Assembly: GCF_004153195.1 (NCBI RefSeq)
Contig: NZ_SEMC01000020.1
Span: forward strand, 1 to 44,428
Direction: 5' to 3'
Source of the DNA: Sporolactobacillus sp. THM19-2
GTDB taxonomy: Bacteria > Bacillota > Bacilli > Bacillales > Sporolactobacillaceae
DNA length: 44,428 nt
Part shown: positions 32,713 through 41,003 of the stretch, in pieces
Layout of the letters: each line of letters begins with the position of its first letter
How positions within the stretch are numbered: position 1 is the stretch's first letter
Made by a program: the position numbers and the translations under genes
Notes under the pieces: generated by a model
Told to the model about the DNA's origin: nothing
The model's database searches: none
The model's input: only the letters and a program-made list of their open reading frames with translations

Positions 32713-32905
32713 AATAGGCGGAAAAATGCCGCTTACTTTAGTCATTAAATTTATAAACAGCTAAAATAGACGGAGAGATTCCGCCTATTGACTCAGAAAA
32801 CGGGAAAATGGAGCTTTTTGCCTGGCATAACCGGAAAACCTCACCTTATATACCCACGAGCAGAATTCCGTTCTGCCCCTAACCGGAGAATCTCCGCTTA
32901 TTTTA
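32713..32905. repeat. Cluster of four related palindromic repeats
   Basis: Four imperfect palindromes of about 26 bases at 32713, 32765, 32826 and 32879, each of the form A-TA-rCCGGA/GCGGA ... TCCGCYTAT, for example ATAGACGGAGAGATTCCGCC. Their spacing is 52-61 bases. A fifth unrelated hairpin (GCAGAA/TTCTGC) lies between the last two. They fill most of the 600-base gap 32541-33139, where no gene was seen. They resemble REP-like elements of bacilli. Confidence 0.6.
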
Positions 32906-33011
32906 TTTTTTGCTCTAAGGACAAAACATCTTTAAGGTGAAAACCCTATCAAGACGGGAGGTAGCCCGTGGCGGCTTTAAAAGAATCGCAATACACTGAT
33001 CAAAGATCGTC

Positions 33012-33040
33012 TTGACAACTTCAGATAGCCGTACTATTAT
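33012..33040 (+). promoter_or_regulatory. Sigma-A promoter of the gluconate dehydrogenase-regulator transcript
   Basis: TTGACA (33012-33017) and TATTAT (33035-33040) with a 17-base spacer. It is 100 bases before the 6-phosphogluconate dehydrogenase start, and the operator described next lies just downstream. Confidence 0.75.
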
Positions 33041-33083
33041 GTAGTCGTACTGAGAAAGGGCTTACATCAAATTGTAAGCGTTT

Positions 33084-33118
33084 CTTGTCGACAAGTACAC
33101 AACACAACAAGTACACAA
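33084..33118 (+). promoter_or_regulatory. GntR-type operator and direct repeat
   Basis: A perfect palindrome CTTGTCGACAAG (33084-33095) followed by a direct repeat ACAAGTACACAA at 33091-33102 and 33107-33118 (16 bases apart). TTGTCGACAAGTA recurs at 34855-34867. A partial cre-like TGTAAGCGTTT precedes it (33073-33083). It sits about 40 bases after the promoter, suiting a repressor road-block. Confidence 0.7.
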
Positions 33119-33139
33119 TATGTAAAAGAAGGGCTGCTT

Positions 33140-34057
33140 ATGGATATTGGAATGATCGGACTGGGCAAAATGGGTCTGAATTTGTCACTGAATATGATGG
33201 ATCATCAGATTCATGTAAAAGCTTATGACATATCAGATCAGGCAGTCAAACAGTTTGCAAAACTGGATTCACGGGCCGAGTGCTACACTTCCCTGGAGCA
33301 ACTCGTCAGAAAGATGGAAACACCGAGAAAAATATGGGTCATGGTACCCTGCGGCAAGCCAACTGATGAAACGATTCATCGGCTGGCAGAACTCCTTAGC
33401 CCGGGGGATATCGTTATGGACGGTGGTAATTCGAGGTATACGGATTCCATCAGACATTATCAGCTTCTTCGAAAAAAAGACATTGCCTTTCTCGATGTCG
33501 GCACCTCTGGTGGCATGAGTGGTGCCAGAAATGGGGCCTGTCTGATGATTGGCGGTGATAAACCTGCATTCGATACCATGGAACCGCTCTTCAAAGAGAT
33601 CACGGTAAAAGATGGTTATCTTTATACCGGTAAACCGGGGAGCGGACATTTTCTGAAGATGGTGCATAACGGCATTGAATATGGGATGATGGAGTCACTG
33701 GCTGAAGGTTTCGAAGTCCTGGAGAAAAGCCAGTTTGATTATGATAATCAGGCTGTCGCAAAAGTATGGAATCATGGATCAGTCGTTCGCAGCTGGCTGG
33801 TTGAGCTGCTGGAGCATGCCTTCTCTAAGGATGGGCATCTGGATCAAATCACTGGCATTATGGAATCATCCGGTGAAGGGAAATGGACGGTTGAATCTGC
33901 GCTTGATTTGAAAGCGTCTACACCAGTTATTGCTCTGTCGCTGATCATGCGTTATCGCTCTCTCGAGAAGGACACCTTTACCGGAAAAGTGGTAGCTGCA
34001 CTCCGCAACGAATTCGGCGGCCATGCCGTGACACAGTCGGGCCGTACTTTGCAATAA
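33140..34057 (+). CDS. 6-phosphogluconate dehydrogenase, decarboxylating (short form)
   Basis: Oxidises and decarboxylates 6-phosphogluconate to ribulose 5-phosphate, 305 residues. This is the short form (about 300 residues) rather than the 470-residue form. The Rossmann start is IGMIGLGKMGLNLSLNM; VMDGGNSRYTDS and the active-site GTSGGMSGARNGACLMIGG and the HFLKMVHNGIEYGMM segment with the catalytic Lys are clear. Ribosome site AGAAGGG is upstream of ATG 33140. It is first in the gluconate cluster, with gntR after it, and should feed the ribulose-phosphate epimerase encoded upstream. Related short forms often prefer NAD, but the sequence alone does not settle this. Confidence 0.9.
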   Translation: MDIGMIGLGKMGLNLSLNMMDHQIHVKAYDISDQAVKQFAKLDSRAECYTSLEQLVRKMETPRKIWVMVPCGKPTDETIHRLAELLSPGDIVMDGGNSRYTDSIRHYQLLRKKDIAFLDVGTSGGMSGARNGACLMIGGDKPAFDTMEPLFKEITVKDGYLYTGKPGSGHFLKMVHNGIEYGMMESLAEGFEVLEKSQFDYDNQAVAKVWNHGSVVRSWLVELLEHAFSKDGHLDQITGIMESSGEGKWTVESALDLKASTPVIALSLIMRYRSLEKDTFTGKVVAALRNEFGGHAVTQSGRTLQ

Positions 34058-34115
34058 ACCTGTTGAAATCAGTATTTCCAGGTGATATGCTTTTCAAAAA
34101 CAGGAGTTTTTGATA

Positions 34116-34811
34116 ATGCTGCAATTTCCCGAGTTATGGACAAAAAATACATCACTAGGTGAGCGTATTGCCAACGATTTGCGTCTGCGCATTCTCGAAA
34201 ATGAGATAAAACCGGGGGACATTCTATCGGAAAACCGACTGGCACGACAATATGGGACCAGCCGTTCCCCGGTTCGTGATGCATTGAAGGCACTGTCTCA
34301 TGATGGATTGATACGGCTGGAACGCATGGGAGCTTATGTATCAGGCATGGACCTGAGAGATATTCATGAATTATATGATGTGCGCGAAATGATTGAAAAT
34401 TTCGCGCAGCAAAGAGTCTCAACCGACCATCAGGAACAGTTATCCAGTCTGTTAAATCAGATTATCGATAAAATGGAAATTGCAGCGAAATATCATAATC
34501 ACAGCGATTTTGCTTATTTTGATTTAACTTTTCACGAAGAGATTATCCGTCATGCCAATCATAAACGGATCATGAATTTGTGGAATGGTATGAGATCATT
34601 AATTATGGCTGTCATCATCGTGACGACTGAAGATGTTTTTGCTCATGGTCCGGATCATGTAGCCTGGGTCATTAACAAACATCGAAAAATTATGCACAGT
34701 CTGCTTTCGGGAAATCGTCAAAATGTAGAGCAATCCGTTATGACCTACTTTAAAGATTCGAAAAGAACGCTTGATAAGTCGTTTCCGACATCGGAATCAC
34801 AATCGGATTAA
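34116..34811 (+). CDS. gntR: GntR-family transcriptional repressor, FCD subgroup, of the gluconate cluster
   Basis: Regulator of 231 residues with the FadR-like layout. Winged helix-turn-helix at about residues 15-75 (GERIANDLRLRILENEIKPG, then RLARQYGTSRSPVRDALKAL), followed by a helical FCD sensor domain, in which DLTFHEEIIRHANHKR and a later HRKIMHSLLSG hold the metal-ligand histidines. ATG 34116 is chosen over TTG 34110 because CAGGAG (34101-34106) then has 9-base spacing. It lies between the dehydrogenase and the kinase genes, and the palindrome TTGTCGACAA upstream of both is its likely target. Gluconate or 6-phosphogluconate is the likely inducer by analogy to B. subtilis GntR. Confidence 0.88.
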   Translation: MLQFPELWTKNTSLGERIANDLRLRILENEIKPGDILSENRLARQYGTSRSPVRDALKALSHDGLIRLERMGAYVSGMDLRDIHELYDVREMIENFAQQRVSTDHQEQLSSLLNQIIDKMEIAAKYHNHSDFAYFDLTFHEEIIRHANHKRIMNLWNGMRSLIMAVIIVTTEDVFAHGPDHVAWVINKHRKIMHSLLSGNRQNVEQSVMTYFKDSKRTLDKSFPTSESQSD

Positions 34812-34850
34812 GAGGCCGTGACGAAATCAAGGAAAGTCCCATTTTAAATG

Positions 34851-34870
34851 CAAGTTGTCGACAAGTATCC
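34851..34870 (+). promoter_or_regulatory. Second GntR-type operator, upstream of gluconokinase
   Basis: CAAGTTGTCGACAAGTATCC contains the same TTGTCGACAAGTA core as the site at 33085-33097. It lies 70-80 bases before the kinase start. Confidence 0.7.
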
Positions 34871-34877
34871 AAGATTA

Positions 34878-34916
34878 AATGAAAACGCTTTAATCTAAAA
34901 ATGAAAACGGTTTAAT
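34878..34916 (+). promoter_or_regulatory. Two cre-like sites in direct repeat upstream of gluconokinase
   Basis: TGAAAACGCTTTAA (34880-34893) and TGAAAACGGTTTAA (34902-34915) fit the CcpA consensus TGWNANCGNTNWCA except for one position each. They are 22 bases apart, two helical turns, so paired CcpA binding is likely. Confidence 0.65.
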
Positions 34917-34937
34917 GAAAAGGAGAAGGGGGTCTCA

Positions 34938-36482
34938 ATGATGAGTCAATCGTACATGATGGGTGTTGATATCGGTACCACCAGTACAAAAGCCGTGCTG
35001 TATACGTTTGATGGCACGATCGTGGCGTATGCCAATCATAGCTATCCATTATATACGCCGGATGCTTTTACCGCAGAACAGGATCCTGATGAAATTTTTG
35101 GAGCGGTGATCGGTGTTATTCATGAGGTAGTTGAAAAGAGTGGAAAAAGTCCGGAAACGATTCAGTTTGTCAGCTTCAGTTGCGCCATGCACAGCGTCAT
35201 CCCGGTTGATCAGGAGGGCAAACCGCTGATGCGCTGTATGACATGGGCAGACAATCGGAGCATGGACTGGAGTCAAAAACTGAAGGAAGAAGGAGGCCAT
35301 GAGATTTACATGCGAACGGGGACACCGATCCATCCGATGTCTCCTCTTCCAAAACTGATCTGGATGCGTCATGAAAAGCCGGAGATTTTTAACAAAGCGG
35401 CCAAATTCATTTCCATTAAAGAATATGTTTTTTATCGTCTGTTCCATAAGTATGTTGTTGATTACTCCATTGCCTCCTGCACGGGTCTGTTGCGAATGGA
35501 CAACCTGTCCTGGGATGAGGAGGCATTGAAAGTCGCCGGAATTACCAAGGATCAATTGTCTGATCCGGTACCAACGACGCAAATAATGAAAGGGCTTAAT
35601 CCGAATTATGCGGAAGAAATGGGATTAAGCAAGGAGACCCTGTTTGTTCTCGGAGCGAGTGACGGCGTTCTGTCTAATCTGGGTGTGAATGCAATTGATC
35701 CCGGTGTGGTTGCCGTAACGATCGGTACGAGCGGAGCGATCCGGACCGTGCTCGATCATCCTTCTGCTGATCCAAAAGAAAGGCTTTTCTGTTATGAACT
35801 GACTGAAAACAGGTGGGTCGTTGGAGGGCCCGTTAACAACGGTGGCGGCGTTCTGAGATGGGCAAGAGATGAATTTGCAGATTCGGAGATTGAGACGGCG
35901 AAACGTCTTGGAATCAGTCCTTATGATGTGATTACCCGCATGGCATCACGAGTCAAACCCGGTTCAGACGGATTGATCTTCCAGCCTTATTTCAGCGGGG
36001 AGCGCGCGCCTCTGTGGAATCCAAATGCTCGCGGTGCTTTCTTCGGCCTGACTTTGCATCATAAGAAGCAGCATATGTTCCGGGCGGTACTGGAAGGGGT
36101 CATTTATAACCTTTACAGCGTCATGCTGGCCATGAGGGAAAGGACAGGAGAACCCAAACGGATTCAGGCAACCGGCGGATTTGCACGTTCTGCCCTGTGG
36201 CGCCAGATGATGGCTGATATTTTTGATCAACCGGTAAACGTTCCGGAGAGTTTCGAAAGTTCCTGCCTCGGGGCTGCTGTTCTTGGATTGTACGCAACCG
36301 GAGGGACAGACAGTCTCAATGTAGTCTCGCAAATGGTCGGCTCCGTACACAGTCATCAGCCGATCCGGGAAAATGTTGCAGCCTATGAACAGTTATTTCC
36401 GATTTTTATTCGTCTTTCGAGAAAGCTGAACGATGAATGGAATGCTATCGCAGCTTTTCAGCATGAACAAAATGCAGGCTGA
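34938..36482 (+). CDS. gntK: Gluconokinase (FGGY family)
   Basis: Phosphorylates D-gluconate to 6-phosphogluconate, 514 residues. The two FGGY ATPase lobes are present: GVDIGTTSTKAVLYTFDG at the start, CAMHSVIPVD, TGTPIHPMSPLPKLIWM, then GASDGVLSNLGVNA and TIGTSGAIRTV, PVNNGGGVLRWARDEF, and ATGGFARSALWRQMMADIF near the end. These match Gram-positive gluconokinases closely. It starts at ATG 34938 (or 34941) after AGGAGAAGGGGG. The operator and cre sites upstream point to gluconate induction and glucose repression. It supplies the substrate of both the dehydrogenase and the dehydratase in this cluster. Confidence 0.92.
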   Translation: MMSQSYMMGVDIGTTSTKAVLYTFDGTIVAYANHSYPLYTPDAFTAEQDPDEIFGAVIGVIHEVVEKSGKSPETIQFVSFSCAMHSVIPVDQEGKPLMRCMTWADNRSMDWSQKLKEEGGHEIYMRTGTPIHPMSPLPKLIWMRHEKPEIFNKAAKFISIKEYVFYRLFHKYVVDYSIASCTGLLRMDNLSWDEEALKVAGITKDQLSDPVPTTQIMKGLNPNYAEEMGLSKETLFVLGASDGVLSNLGVNAIDPGVVAVTIGTSGAIRTVLDHPSADPKERLFCYELTENRWVVGGPVNNGGGVLRWARDEFADSEIETAKRLGISPYDVITRMASRVKPGSDGLIFQPYFSGERAPLWNPNARGAFFGLTLHHKKQHMFRAVLEGVIYNLYSVMLAMRERTGEPKRIQATGGFARSALWRQMMADIFDQPVNVPESFESSCLGAAVLGLYATGGTDSLNVVSQMVGSVHSHQPIRENVAAYEQLFPIFIRLSRKLNDEWNAIAAFQHEQNAG

Positions 36483-36529
36483 CAGCTTTTCACACAAAAT
36501 CATCAGGGATCTGAAGGGAGTTTAGAAAC

Positions 36530-38164
36530 ATGCAAAATCGTTTATCACAGATCAAACCCTATACACGGGCTATTCTGAAAGGTCATTTATGTTCAAGCGG
36601 TGTGCCTCATGAGATGATGGATCGTCCAATTATTGCCATCGCCAATTCCTGGAATGAGATTGTTCCCGGCCATGTTCATCTCAGAAAACTGGCGGAATAT
36701 GTAAAAAAGGGTGTGCTTGAAGCAGGAGGTTATCCGCTTGAATTTAACACCATAGCCGTTTGCGACGGCATCGCGCAGGGACATGACGGGATGAAGTACT
36801 CTCTGCCAAGCCGGGACATTATTGCCGACAGTGTCGAAATCATGATCCGCGCGCATGAGATTTTCGATGGTATGGTCATGCTCAGTTCCTGCGACAAAAT
36901 TGTTCCGGGAATGCTGATGAGTGCAGCACGGGTTAATCTCCCCAGTGTTGTTGTGCTTGGAGGAGTGATGCCCAATTATATTAAGCCAAAAGAGTCCAAA
37001 GCGGCGCGCCAGCAGTTCCTTTCCGGTGAGCTTGACGAAGATGGACTGGTTGCCGTGACACGGAAGTACTATCCCTGCGCCGGCGTCTGTCCTTTCCTTG
37101 GGACGGCGAATACGATGCAGGGGCTCTCGGAAGCTCTGGGAATGGCTTTACCCGGCACGTCATGGATGAGATCGCAGTCAGATGAACAGTTCGAAGCGGC
37201 CAGAGCCGCAGGACGTCAGGCCGTCGAACTCGCGAAAAAGAATATCCGCGCGAGAGATATCCTGACAAAAGAAGCCTTTGAAAATGCAATCTCTGTTCTG
37301 CTCGCTATGGGTGGCTCGTTAAATGCCTGTCTTCATCTTCCGGCTATTGCCAAGGAAGCGGGTATTGACCTTGCACTTGATACTTTTGACCGGCTCAGCC
37401 GTAAAGTTCCATTTATTGCTGCGGTTACACCGAATAACAATAACTTTACGACTAATGATCTGCAGCGTGCAGGCGGCGTTCCGGCGCTCATGAAAGAACT
37501 TTCACCGCTGCTTCATCTGGATGCACTGACGGTAACCGGAAAGACGGCGGGAGAGAACATTAAAGGCGCAAAAGTACACGACCGTGAAATCATTCATCCT
37601 CTGGATCAGCCCATTGAACCGGAAGGCGGTATTGCCGTACTGAAAGGCAATCTGGCCGATCAGGGTGCATTAATCAAACAATCAGCTGTTCCAGAAGAAC
37701 TGATGCGTCTGTCGGCTCCGGCCATGGTCTTCAATTCGGAGGAGCAGTTCCAGGAAGCCTATTCATCCGGTAAAATTTCGGAAAACCATGTGATTGTGAT
37801 TCGCTATGAAGGACCGAAAGGCGGACCGGGAATGCGCGAATTACACCGTTGCACGGAAATACTTTCGCGGTTCAAAAAAATTGCGTTAATCACGGATGGT
37901 CGTTTTTCCGGTGCTTCGGCTGGCCTTTCTGTCGGGTATATGAGTCCTGAGGCAGCAGAAGGGGGTCCCCTCGCATTAGTCAAAAATGATGACATCATTA
38001 CCATCGATGTACCTGAACGCTCTATTGAACTGGAGGTCAGCGAAAGGGAGCTGGCTGAGCGGAGTAAAGAATTGAACAAGATCAAACATACAGCCAGCAA
38101 ATTCCTGAAATTATATGCCGAAAGTACAGCGTCGGCCGCACATGGCGCAGTACGCATGGTCTGA
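36530..38164 (+). CDS. IlvD/Edd-family dehydratase, probable 6-phosphogluconate dehydratase
   Basis: An iron-sulfur dehydratase of 544 residues. Family motifs: GIAQGHDGMKYSLPSRD, SSCDKIVPGMLMSA, GVCPFLGTANTMQ and LITDGRFSGASAG. The first cluster-cysteine position of dihydroxy-acid dehydratases (TPCN-like) is VPGH here, and E. coli Edd also lacks a Cys there. CDKIVPG and the CxFxGTANxxQ pattern are Edd-like as well. The length, however, is that of dihydroxy-acid dehydratase (Edd is about 600). Between gluconokinase and KDPG aldolase, conversion of 6-phosphogluconate to KDPG is the best reading. A branched-chain-amino-acid role cannot be excluded, nor use of unphosphorylated gluconate. The ribosome site GAAGGGAG lies at 36513-36520. 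Confidence 0.75.
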   Translation: MQNRLSQIKPYTRAILKGHLCSSGVPHEMMDRPIIAIANSWNEIVPGHVHLRKLAEYVKKGVLEAGGYPLEFNTIAVCDGIAQGHDGMKYSLPSRDIIADSVEIMIRAHEIFDGMVMLSSCDKIVPGMLMSAARVNLPSVVVLGGVMPNYIKPKESKAARQQFLSGELDEDGLVAVTRKYYPCAGVCPFLGTANTMQGLSEALGMALPGTSWMRSQSDEQFEAARAAGRQAVELAKKNIRARDILTKEAFENAISVLLAMGGSLNACLHLPAIAKEAGIDLALDTFDRLSRKVPFIAAVTPNNNNFTTNDLQRAGGVPALMKELSPLLHLDALTVTGKTAGENIKGAKVHDREIIHPLDQPIEPEGGIAVLKGNLADQGALIKQSAVPEELMRLSAPAMVFNSEEQFQEAYSSGKISENHVIVIRYEGPKGGPGMRELHRCTEILSRFKKIALITDGRFSGASAGLSVGYMSPEAAEGGPLALVKNDDIITIDVPERSIELEVSERELAERSKELNKIKHTASKFLKLYAESTASAAHGAVRMV

Positions 38165-38188
38165 TCAAATGAGAGGGGATGGACAGAT

Positions 38189-38827
38189 ATGTTGAAAAAA
38201 TATGATGTGCTGAAAAAAATGAATCAGAACCGTCTGGTGGCTGTGGTCCGGGGCCGTGATGCAGAAGATGCCTGCCACATTTCGGAAGCCTGCATTCGTG
38301 GCGGGATCCGCAGTATAGAAGTTGCCCTGACGACACCGTCTGGTCTGGACGCCATACGGAAACTGGCCGGGAAGGAGAGGGATGCGCTTATTGGCGCCGG
38401 TACCGTACTTGATGCTGATACAGCCCGGCTGTCGATCCTTGCCGGTGCCTCATTTATTGTCGGTCCAAGTTTTTCAAGGGAAATAAGTGAACAATGCAAC
38501 TTATACTCCGTTCCCTATTTGCCCGGCTGTCTGACGGTAACGGAGATGGTTGAGGCTTTGAAAGCCGGAGCGGATGTCGTTAAAGTCTTCCCGGGAAGTA
38601 CGGTGGGAACAGGATTTATCGAGAGCATCAAAGGTCCGCTCCCCAATATCCAGCTGATGCCGACAGGCGGTGTCAATCTGCAAAATGTGACGGAATGGCT
38701 GGATCAGGGCAGCTTTGCGGTTGGCGTAGGCAGTGTCCTGACCAAAGGGGCAGAAGAGGGGAACTACACACGCGTTGAAGAGAATGCGGAACAGTTCGCA
38801 CAGAAAGTAAGCGCATACGCCCGTTGA
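38189..38827 (+). CDS. eda: 2-keto-3-deoxy-6-phosphogluconate aldolase
   Basis: Cleaves KDPG to pyruvate and glyceraldehyde 3-phosphate, 212 residues. VAVVRGRDAEDA at the start, GIRSIEVALTTP with the catalytic Glu, LIGAGTVLDADTA, then the Schiff-base lysine in GADVVKVFPGS and MPTGGVNLQNV are diagnostic of the KDPG/KHG class I aldolases. Ribosome site GAGAGGGGA before ATG 38189. It is 24 bases after the dehydratase, and with it forms an Entner-Doudoroff branch. A 4-hydroxy-2-oxoglutarate aldolase activity may accompany it, as in E. coli Eda. Confidence 0.9.
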   Translation: MLKKYDVLKKMNQNRLVAVVRGRDAEDACHISEACIRGGIRSIEVALTTPSGLDAIRKLAGKERDALIGAGTVLDADTARLSILAGASFIVGPSFSREISEQCNLYSVPYLPGCLTVTEMVEALKAGADVVKVFPGSTVGTGFIESIKGPLPNIQLMPTGGVNLQNVTEWLDQGSFAVGVGSVLTKGAEEGNYTRVEENAEQFAQKVSAYAR

Positions 38828-38886
38828 AACAGCTCGTCAATGGAGACACAGGATCTAATACTCTTTAACAGAAAGCCGTGATTTAT

Positions 38887-40215
38887 ATGAGCAATGCCTA
38901 TCTCATTATCATTACTGTACTTGCCATCGCCCTTGTCATTGTTGGCGTCACATGGTTTAAATGGCATGCCTTTATCAGCCTGACCGTTGCAAGCCTGGTG
39001 CTCGGTCTTGCGGCAGGTTTGCCCCTTACGAAAATTGCCACAGAGTATGAGCAGGGTGTCGGTGATATTCTCAGCTCATTACTTGGAATCCTTGCTCTGG
39101 GTACCATTCTTGGCAAGATGATGTCGGAGTCCGGAGCGGGTGTACAGATTTCCAACTTCTTCACCCGGTCATTCGGTGAACGGAACCTTCCATGGGCCAC
39201 GTTCTTTGCCGGATTAATTATCAGTATACCGGTATTTTTTGAAGTCGGGCTGGTTATTCTTTTGCCGCTGTGCATCGCGATTCAGAAAACGACAAAAAAG
39301 AATCTGCTTTTGATTGCGATACCGATGATTGCTGCGTTGTCTATTTCTCATGGCATTGTTCCCCCTCATCCGGGTGCCATGGCAGCCATTGGGATCTTCC
39401 ATGCGGATGTCGGTCAGGTTTTGCTTTATTCATTAATTGTCACTGTGCCTGCCGGTATTATTGGGGGTCCGCTGTTCGCCTATTATATCAGCAAGCGGGT
39501 TAAGCCGGAGACAGAACCGAAAGTTGTCTCAGCTAATGTTTCAGCGACATCCTATCCTTCAACCGGTGTTTCATTTTTTACCATTCTGCTGCCTATTATC
39601 TTAATGATAGGAACGGTTATTGTCCCGTTTGTTCCCATGCCTCATCAGCTGGCTAATGTTTTAAATTTTATCGGCCATCCACTGATTGCGTTACTGATTT
39701 CCGTATTCGTGGCCTATTATCTGCTGGGTATCAGACAGGGGATCAGTCGGACACTGATCAGTAAGCTAACCGGTGATTCCCTTGCTCCGCTGGCCTCCAT
39801 TATGATGATTATCGGTGCGGGCGGTGCATTTAAGCAGGTTCTGATCTCTTCCGGTGTCGGAAATGCGATCGCTCAAGTTGCCACGCAATGGCAACTCTCC
39901 CCGATTATTATGGCTTTTGTTGTTGCCGGGCTGATACGAATTGCAACCGGTTCCGCGACAGTTGCCTTAACAACGGCAGCGGGTATTGTCGACCCGATTA
40001 TTATTCACATGTCAGGGGTAAATCTCCCATTGCTGGTGCTCGCTACCGGTGCCGGCTCGCTGATGTTCTCTCATGTGAATGATGCAGGATTCTGGATGGT
40101 TAAAGAATATCTGGGATTATCCGTGAAACAGACGTTCAAAACCTGGACGGTACTGGAAACCTTACTGTCCTTTGCCGCCTTCTTCATCGTCCTGATTATT
40201 GATATCTTTGTCTGA
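38887..40215 (+). CDS. gntP: Gluconate permease, GntP family
   Basis: Proton-coupled gluconate importer of the inner membrane, 442 residues, as expected for GntP proteins. About 12 or more hydrophobic segments are seen. Motifs: LGTILGKMMSESGAGVQISN, FFEVGLVILLPL, ISHGIVPPHPGAMAA, RIATGSATVALTTAAG and FSHVNDAGFWMVKEY, all GntP hallmarks. ATG 38887 is preferred to GTG 38878, though both ribosome sites are weak (AGAAAG). It lies 60 bases after eda and begins the uptake of gluconate for this cluster. Related permeases carry other sugar acids, but the kinase nearby favours gluconate. Confidence 0.9.
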   Translation: MSNAYLIIITVLAIALVIVGVTWFKWHAFISLTVASLVLGLAAGLPLTKIATEYEQGVGDILSSLLGILALGTILGKMMSESGAGVQISNFFTRSFGERNLPWATFFAGLIISIPVFFEVGLVILLPLCIAIQKTTKKNLLLIAIPMIAALSISHGIVPPHPGAMAAIGIFHADVGQVLLYSLIVTVPAGIIGGPLFAYYISKRVKPETEPKVVSANVSATSYPSTGVSFFTILLPIILMIGTVIVPFVPMPHQLANVLNFIGHPLIALLISVFVAYYLLGIRQGISRTLISKLTGDSLAPLASIMMIIGAGGAFKQVLISSGVGNAIAQVATQWQLSPIIMAFVVAGLIRIATGSATVALTTAAGIVDPIIIHMSGVNLPLLVLATGAGSLMFSHVNDAGFWMVKEYLGLSVKQTFKTWTVLETLLSFAAFFIVLIIDIFV

Positions 40216-40268
40216 TAGAATTTGCCCCATATTGAAAATAAACAAAAGATTAAAAGGTGGAATGATTC

Positions 40269-40982
40269 ATGGAACCTCTTAACGTAAAAATCTATGCGGA
40301 CGGTGCCGTGCTTGACGATATGCTGGATGCTTATCACACAGGATTCGTAAGCGGTTTTACCACTAATCCCAGTTTGATGAAAAAGGCTGGAGTGCCTGAC
40401 TATGTCGCTTTCGCGAGAGAAGTCGTTGAAAGAATTCCTGATCTCCCCATTTCGTTTGAAGTGTTTGCCGATGATTTTGAAACGATGGAAAAGGAAGCCC
40501 GCAAGATACACAGTCTTGGAAAAAATGTCTATGTCAAAATACCGATTCAGAATACAAAGGGCGAAAGTTCCATACCGTTAATTCATGCACTGTCTGAAGA
40601 CGGGATCAACCTCAATGTTACGGCTATATTAACGGTTTCACAGGTTGAGCAGGCCGTTCACGCTTTTGCTCCGGGTACGGATAACATTGTCTCCGTATTT
40701 GCCGGACGCATTGCTGATACCGGAAGGGACCCACTCCCTTATATGCAGCGCAGTGTCGCTCTGTGTGATACAAGACCTGAAGCCCATCTGCTCTGGGCCA
40801 GTTCAAGAGAAGTGATTAATGTCTTTCAGGCTGAACAATTGGGCGTTGATATCATCACCTGCACACCGGCAATCATCAATAAATTGAAAGGGAACATTGG
40901 GAAACCACTTGAGGACGTCTCGCTGGATACGGTCAAGGGCTTTAACAAAGATATTAAAGTCCTCGGATACTCAATTTTGTAA
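40269..40982 (+). CDS. Transaldolase-family protein (short form)
   Basis: A TIM-barrel transaldolase of 237 residues. KIYADGAVLDDM at the N-terminus, SGFTTNPSLMKKAGVPDY, the Schiff-base lysine in NVYVKIPIQN, LNVTAILTVSQ and SVFAGRIADTGRDP are typical. It is longer than the 215-residue FSA/MipB type and shorter than E. coli TalB. It most likely exchanges a dihydroxyacetone unit between sedoheptulose 7-phosphate and glyceraldehyde 3-phosphate, working with the transketolase that follows 21 bases later. Another reading is an aldolase for a different sugar phosphate. Ribosome site AAAAGGTGG upstream of ATG 40269. Confidence 0.82.
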   Translation: MEPLNVKIYADGAVLDDMLDAYHTGFVSGFTTNPSLMKKAGVPDYVAFAREVVERIPDLPISFEVFADDFETMEKEARKIHSLGKNVYVKIPIQNTKGESSIPLIHALSEDGINLNVTAILTVSQVEQAVHAFAPGTDNIVSVFAGRIADTGRDPLPYMQRSVALCDTRPEAHLLWASSREVINVFQAEQLGVDIITCTPAIINKLKGNIGKPLEDVSLDTVKGFNKDIKVLGYSIL

Positions 40983-41003
40983 GTTACTTTGGAGGGATAA
41001 AAT

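Noticed and set aside
32713-32905. CRISPR array
   Set aside because: The four units differ from each other, spacing varies, and there are no cas genes; palindromic REP-like repeats fit better.
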